This document shows, one piece after another, positions 13,979-15,237 of a stretch of 15,237 bases of DNA. Origin of the DNA: Thermoplasmata archaeon (GTDB taxonomy: Archaea; Thermoplasmatota; Thermoplasmata; RBG-16-68-12). The stretch covers positions 1 through 15,237 of the forward strand of contig JAJYKG010000021.1 of assembly GCA_021788795.1 (NCBI GenBank), read 5' to 3'. The notes beneath the pieces were generated by a model that saw only the letters and a list, made by a program, of their open reading frames with translations, ran no database searches and was not told the DNA's origin. Position 1 is the first letter of the stretch; the number at the start of each line of letters is the position of its first letter. A program made the position numbers and the translations under genes.

Positions 13979-15237
13979 ATGCCCCTCCTCGAGATCCGGG
14001 ACCTGCGGGCCTACTACCGCGTCCGCAAGGGAGAGGTCAAGGCCGTGGACGGGGTCGACTTCCATGTCGACGAGGGACAGACGGTCGGGCTCGTCGGGGA
14101 GAGCGGCTGCGGGAAGACCACGATGGCCTTCGCGGTCCTCGGACTCCTGCCGACGAACGCGCGCATCGCGACCGGCGAAGTGCGGTTCCGCGGCGAACTC
14201 GTCTACCGAGCCCCCCTCACGGCCGAGCTCCGGTGGTACCTGGAGCACGACGTGCCGTGGGAGACGGTGGCCCAGCTCATCGAGCGGCGCCGGCTGTCGC
14301 TCGAGGCCGACCGCCACCTCGAGTCCGCGGACCAGCTGGGGCCCCTGTTCGATGCCGAGGCGAACGTCCTGGACGACCTGCAGAAGGACCTCGGCGAGGC
14401 GTCGGGCGACCCTGAGAAGCTGCGCGCCGCGCTGCGAGATTTCCTCGACCGCAAGGACCGGTCCCTGGGGCGGAACTACTGGAAGAAGCTCGAGAAGCGC
14501 GTCGTCGAGCAACGCTTGCAGACGCTGCGGTGGTCCGAGATCTCCATGATCTTCCAGGCCGCCATGAACGCCTTCAACCCCGTGTACCGCGTCGGCGACC
14601 AGATCGAGGAGGCGCTCGAGACCCACACGGACATGACGCCCGAGGAACGGAAGAAGCGGGTGGAGGAGCTCTTCCACCTGGTGGGAATGCACAAGGAACG
14701 CGCCGACGGCTATCCCCATGAGTTCAGCGGGGGCATGAAACAGCGCGCGATGATCGCCATGGCCCTCGCCTGCAGCCCCGACCTCATCCTCGCCGACGAG
14801 CCCACGACCGCGCTGGACGTGATCATGCAGGACCGGATCCTCGGCGAGATCCGCGATCTCCAGCGGGAACTCCAGCTGTCCATGATCGTCATCACCCACG
14901 ACATCTCCGTCGTGGCAGAGGTCTCCAGCCGCATCGTCATCATGTACGCCGGCGAAGTCGCCGAAGAGGGACCGACGGGCGAGGTCTTCGAGCAGCCCGC
15001 CCACCCCTACACGATGGGGCTCATGGAGGCGTTCCCGAGCGTGAAAGGGCCCAAGAAGGTCCTCAAGGCGATCCCCGGGTCCCCTCCGGACCTCGTGGAA
15101 CCGCCCGCGGGGTGCCGTTTCCATCCGCGGTGCCGCTTCGTGCAGGAGCAGTGCACGAAGAATTCCGCGCCGTTGGTCGAAGTCGCGCCGGGGCACTGGG
15201 CGCGCTGCCACTTCGCGAGGGACGTGTTCGGGAGGAA
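13979..15237 (+). CDS. dppD: Peptide ABC transporter ATPase (DppD/OppD-like), 3' end beyond the window, with a helical insertion
   Basis: The reading frame is open to the window edge (419 residues seen), so the C-terminus is missing. It is the cytoplasmic ATPase that drives the importer. Walker A is GESGCGKTT (40-48), the Q-loop is FQAAMNAFNPV (Q193), the signature is SGGMKQR (250-256), Walker B is LILADEPT (269-276) and the H-loop histidine is H307. The family's C-terminal region includes HPYTMGLM and four cysteines (379, 385, 392, 410) in GCRFHPRC...C...C, the pattern known from OppD/DppD proteins. Between TGEVRFRGELVY and RWSEISMIFQ lie about 105 extra residues (about 78-184) that are charged and helical, with possible coiled coil. 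Homologues usually need only about 15-20 residues here. All catalytic motifs are intact, so it should be active. A second ATPase (DppF-like) would be expected beyond the window. Confidence 0.95.
   Translation, partial: MPLLEIRDLRAYYRVRKGEVKAVDGVDFHVDEGQTVGLVGESGCGKTTMAFAVLGLLPTNARIATGEVRFRGELVYRAPLTAELRWYLEHDVPWETVAQLIERRRLSLEADRHLESADQLGPLFDAEANVLDDLQKDLGEASGDPEKLRAALRDFLDRKDRSLGRNYWKKLEKRVVEQRLQTLRWSEISMIFQAAMNAFNPVYRVGDQIEEALETHTDMTPEERKKRVEELFHLVGMHKERADGYPHEFSGGMKQRAMIAMALACSPDLILADEPTTALDVIMQDRILGEIRDLQRELQLSMIVITHDISVVAEVSSRIVIMYAGEVAEEGPTGEVFEQPAHPYTMGLMEAFPSVKGPKKVLKAIPGSPPDLVEPPAGCRFHPRCRFVQEQCTKNSAPLVEVAPGHWARCHFARDVFGR

Noticed and set aside
9049..13980. A 1643-codon open frame on the minus strand across the importer genes
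   Set aside because: It is antisense to three clear transporter genes. Its translation is a low-complexity mix rich in R, H, D, E and G with no domain pattern, which is what high-GC codon bias produces on the opposite strand.

Overview
The window looks like chromosomal DNA from a GC-rich archaeon, most likely an uncultured member of the Thermoplasmatota. This is inferred from three things. Several genes have AT-rich, TATA-like elements about 25-33 bases before the start, with little or no leader. There are membrane-tethered tandem winged-helix regulators and a roadblock/LC7 protein, both common in that group. The transporter proteins carry large Ig-like and beta-propeller surface domains with N-glycosylation sequons. 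No rRNA, tRNA, CRISPR array, insertion sequence or integrase is visible, and no gene-free stretch exceeds 300 bases.

Left part (1-2820): a mixed set of small genes. A plus-strand CxxC/coiled-coil protein (to 757) meets a minus-strand tandem winged-helix regulator tail to tail. Next come a minus-strand roadblock/LC7 protein (1441-1878) and a minus-strand four-helix membrane protein (1985-2692). Two of these genes have coding-looking sequence upstream of any ATG, GTG or TTG.

Middle (2821-6959): seryl-tRNA synthetase (serS) probably starts at a leaderless GTG at 2831. It is followed by a PAS-GAF sensor protein that sits 7 bases from a metallo-beta-lactamase-fold hydrolase, as a likely two-gene operon. 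Then comes a one-component regulator with a signal helix, an outside Ig-like domain, a membrane segment and two cytoplasmic winged helices.

Right part (7114-15237, running off the end): an oligopeptide-type ABC importer cluster in the order binding protein, permease B, permease C, ATPase D. Every component carries extra sequence. The binding protein has two Ig-like domains and a C-terminal membrane anchor. Permease B has about 220 extra residues with Ig-like character in its first outside loop. Permease C has about 470 residues forming an apparent PQQ-type beta-propeller in the same loop. The ATPase has about 105 extra helical residues between Walker A and the Q-loop. Together they suggest a peptide-uptake machine with an elaborate outside superstructure, next to a membrane regulator whose outside domain is of the same broad Ig-like class. 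This is the most unusual feature of the window. The fold assignments are read by eye and the biology is inferred.

The importer has a perfect palindrome in the leader of the binding-protein gene, and a strong hairpin followed by a T-run between the binding protein and the permeases. The latter could set a high ratio of binding protein to permease.
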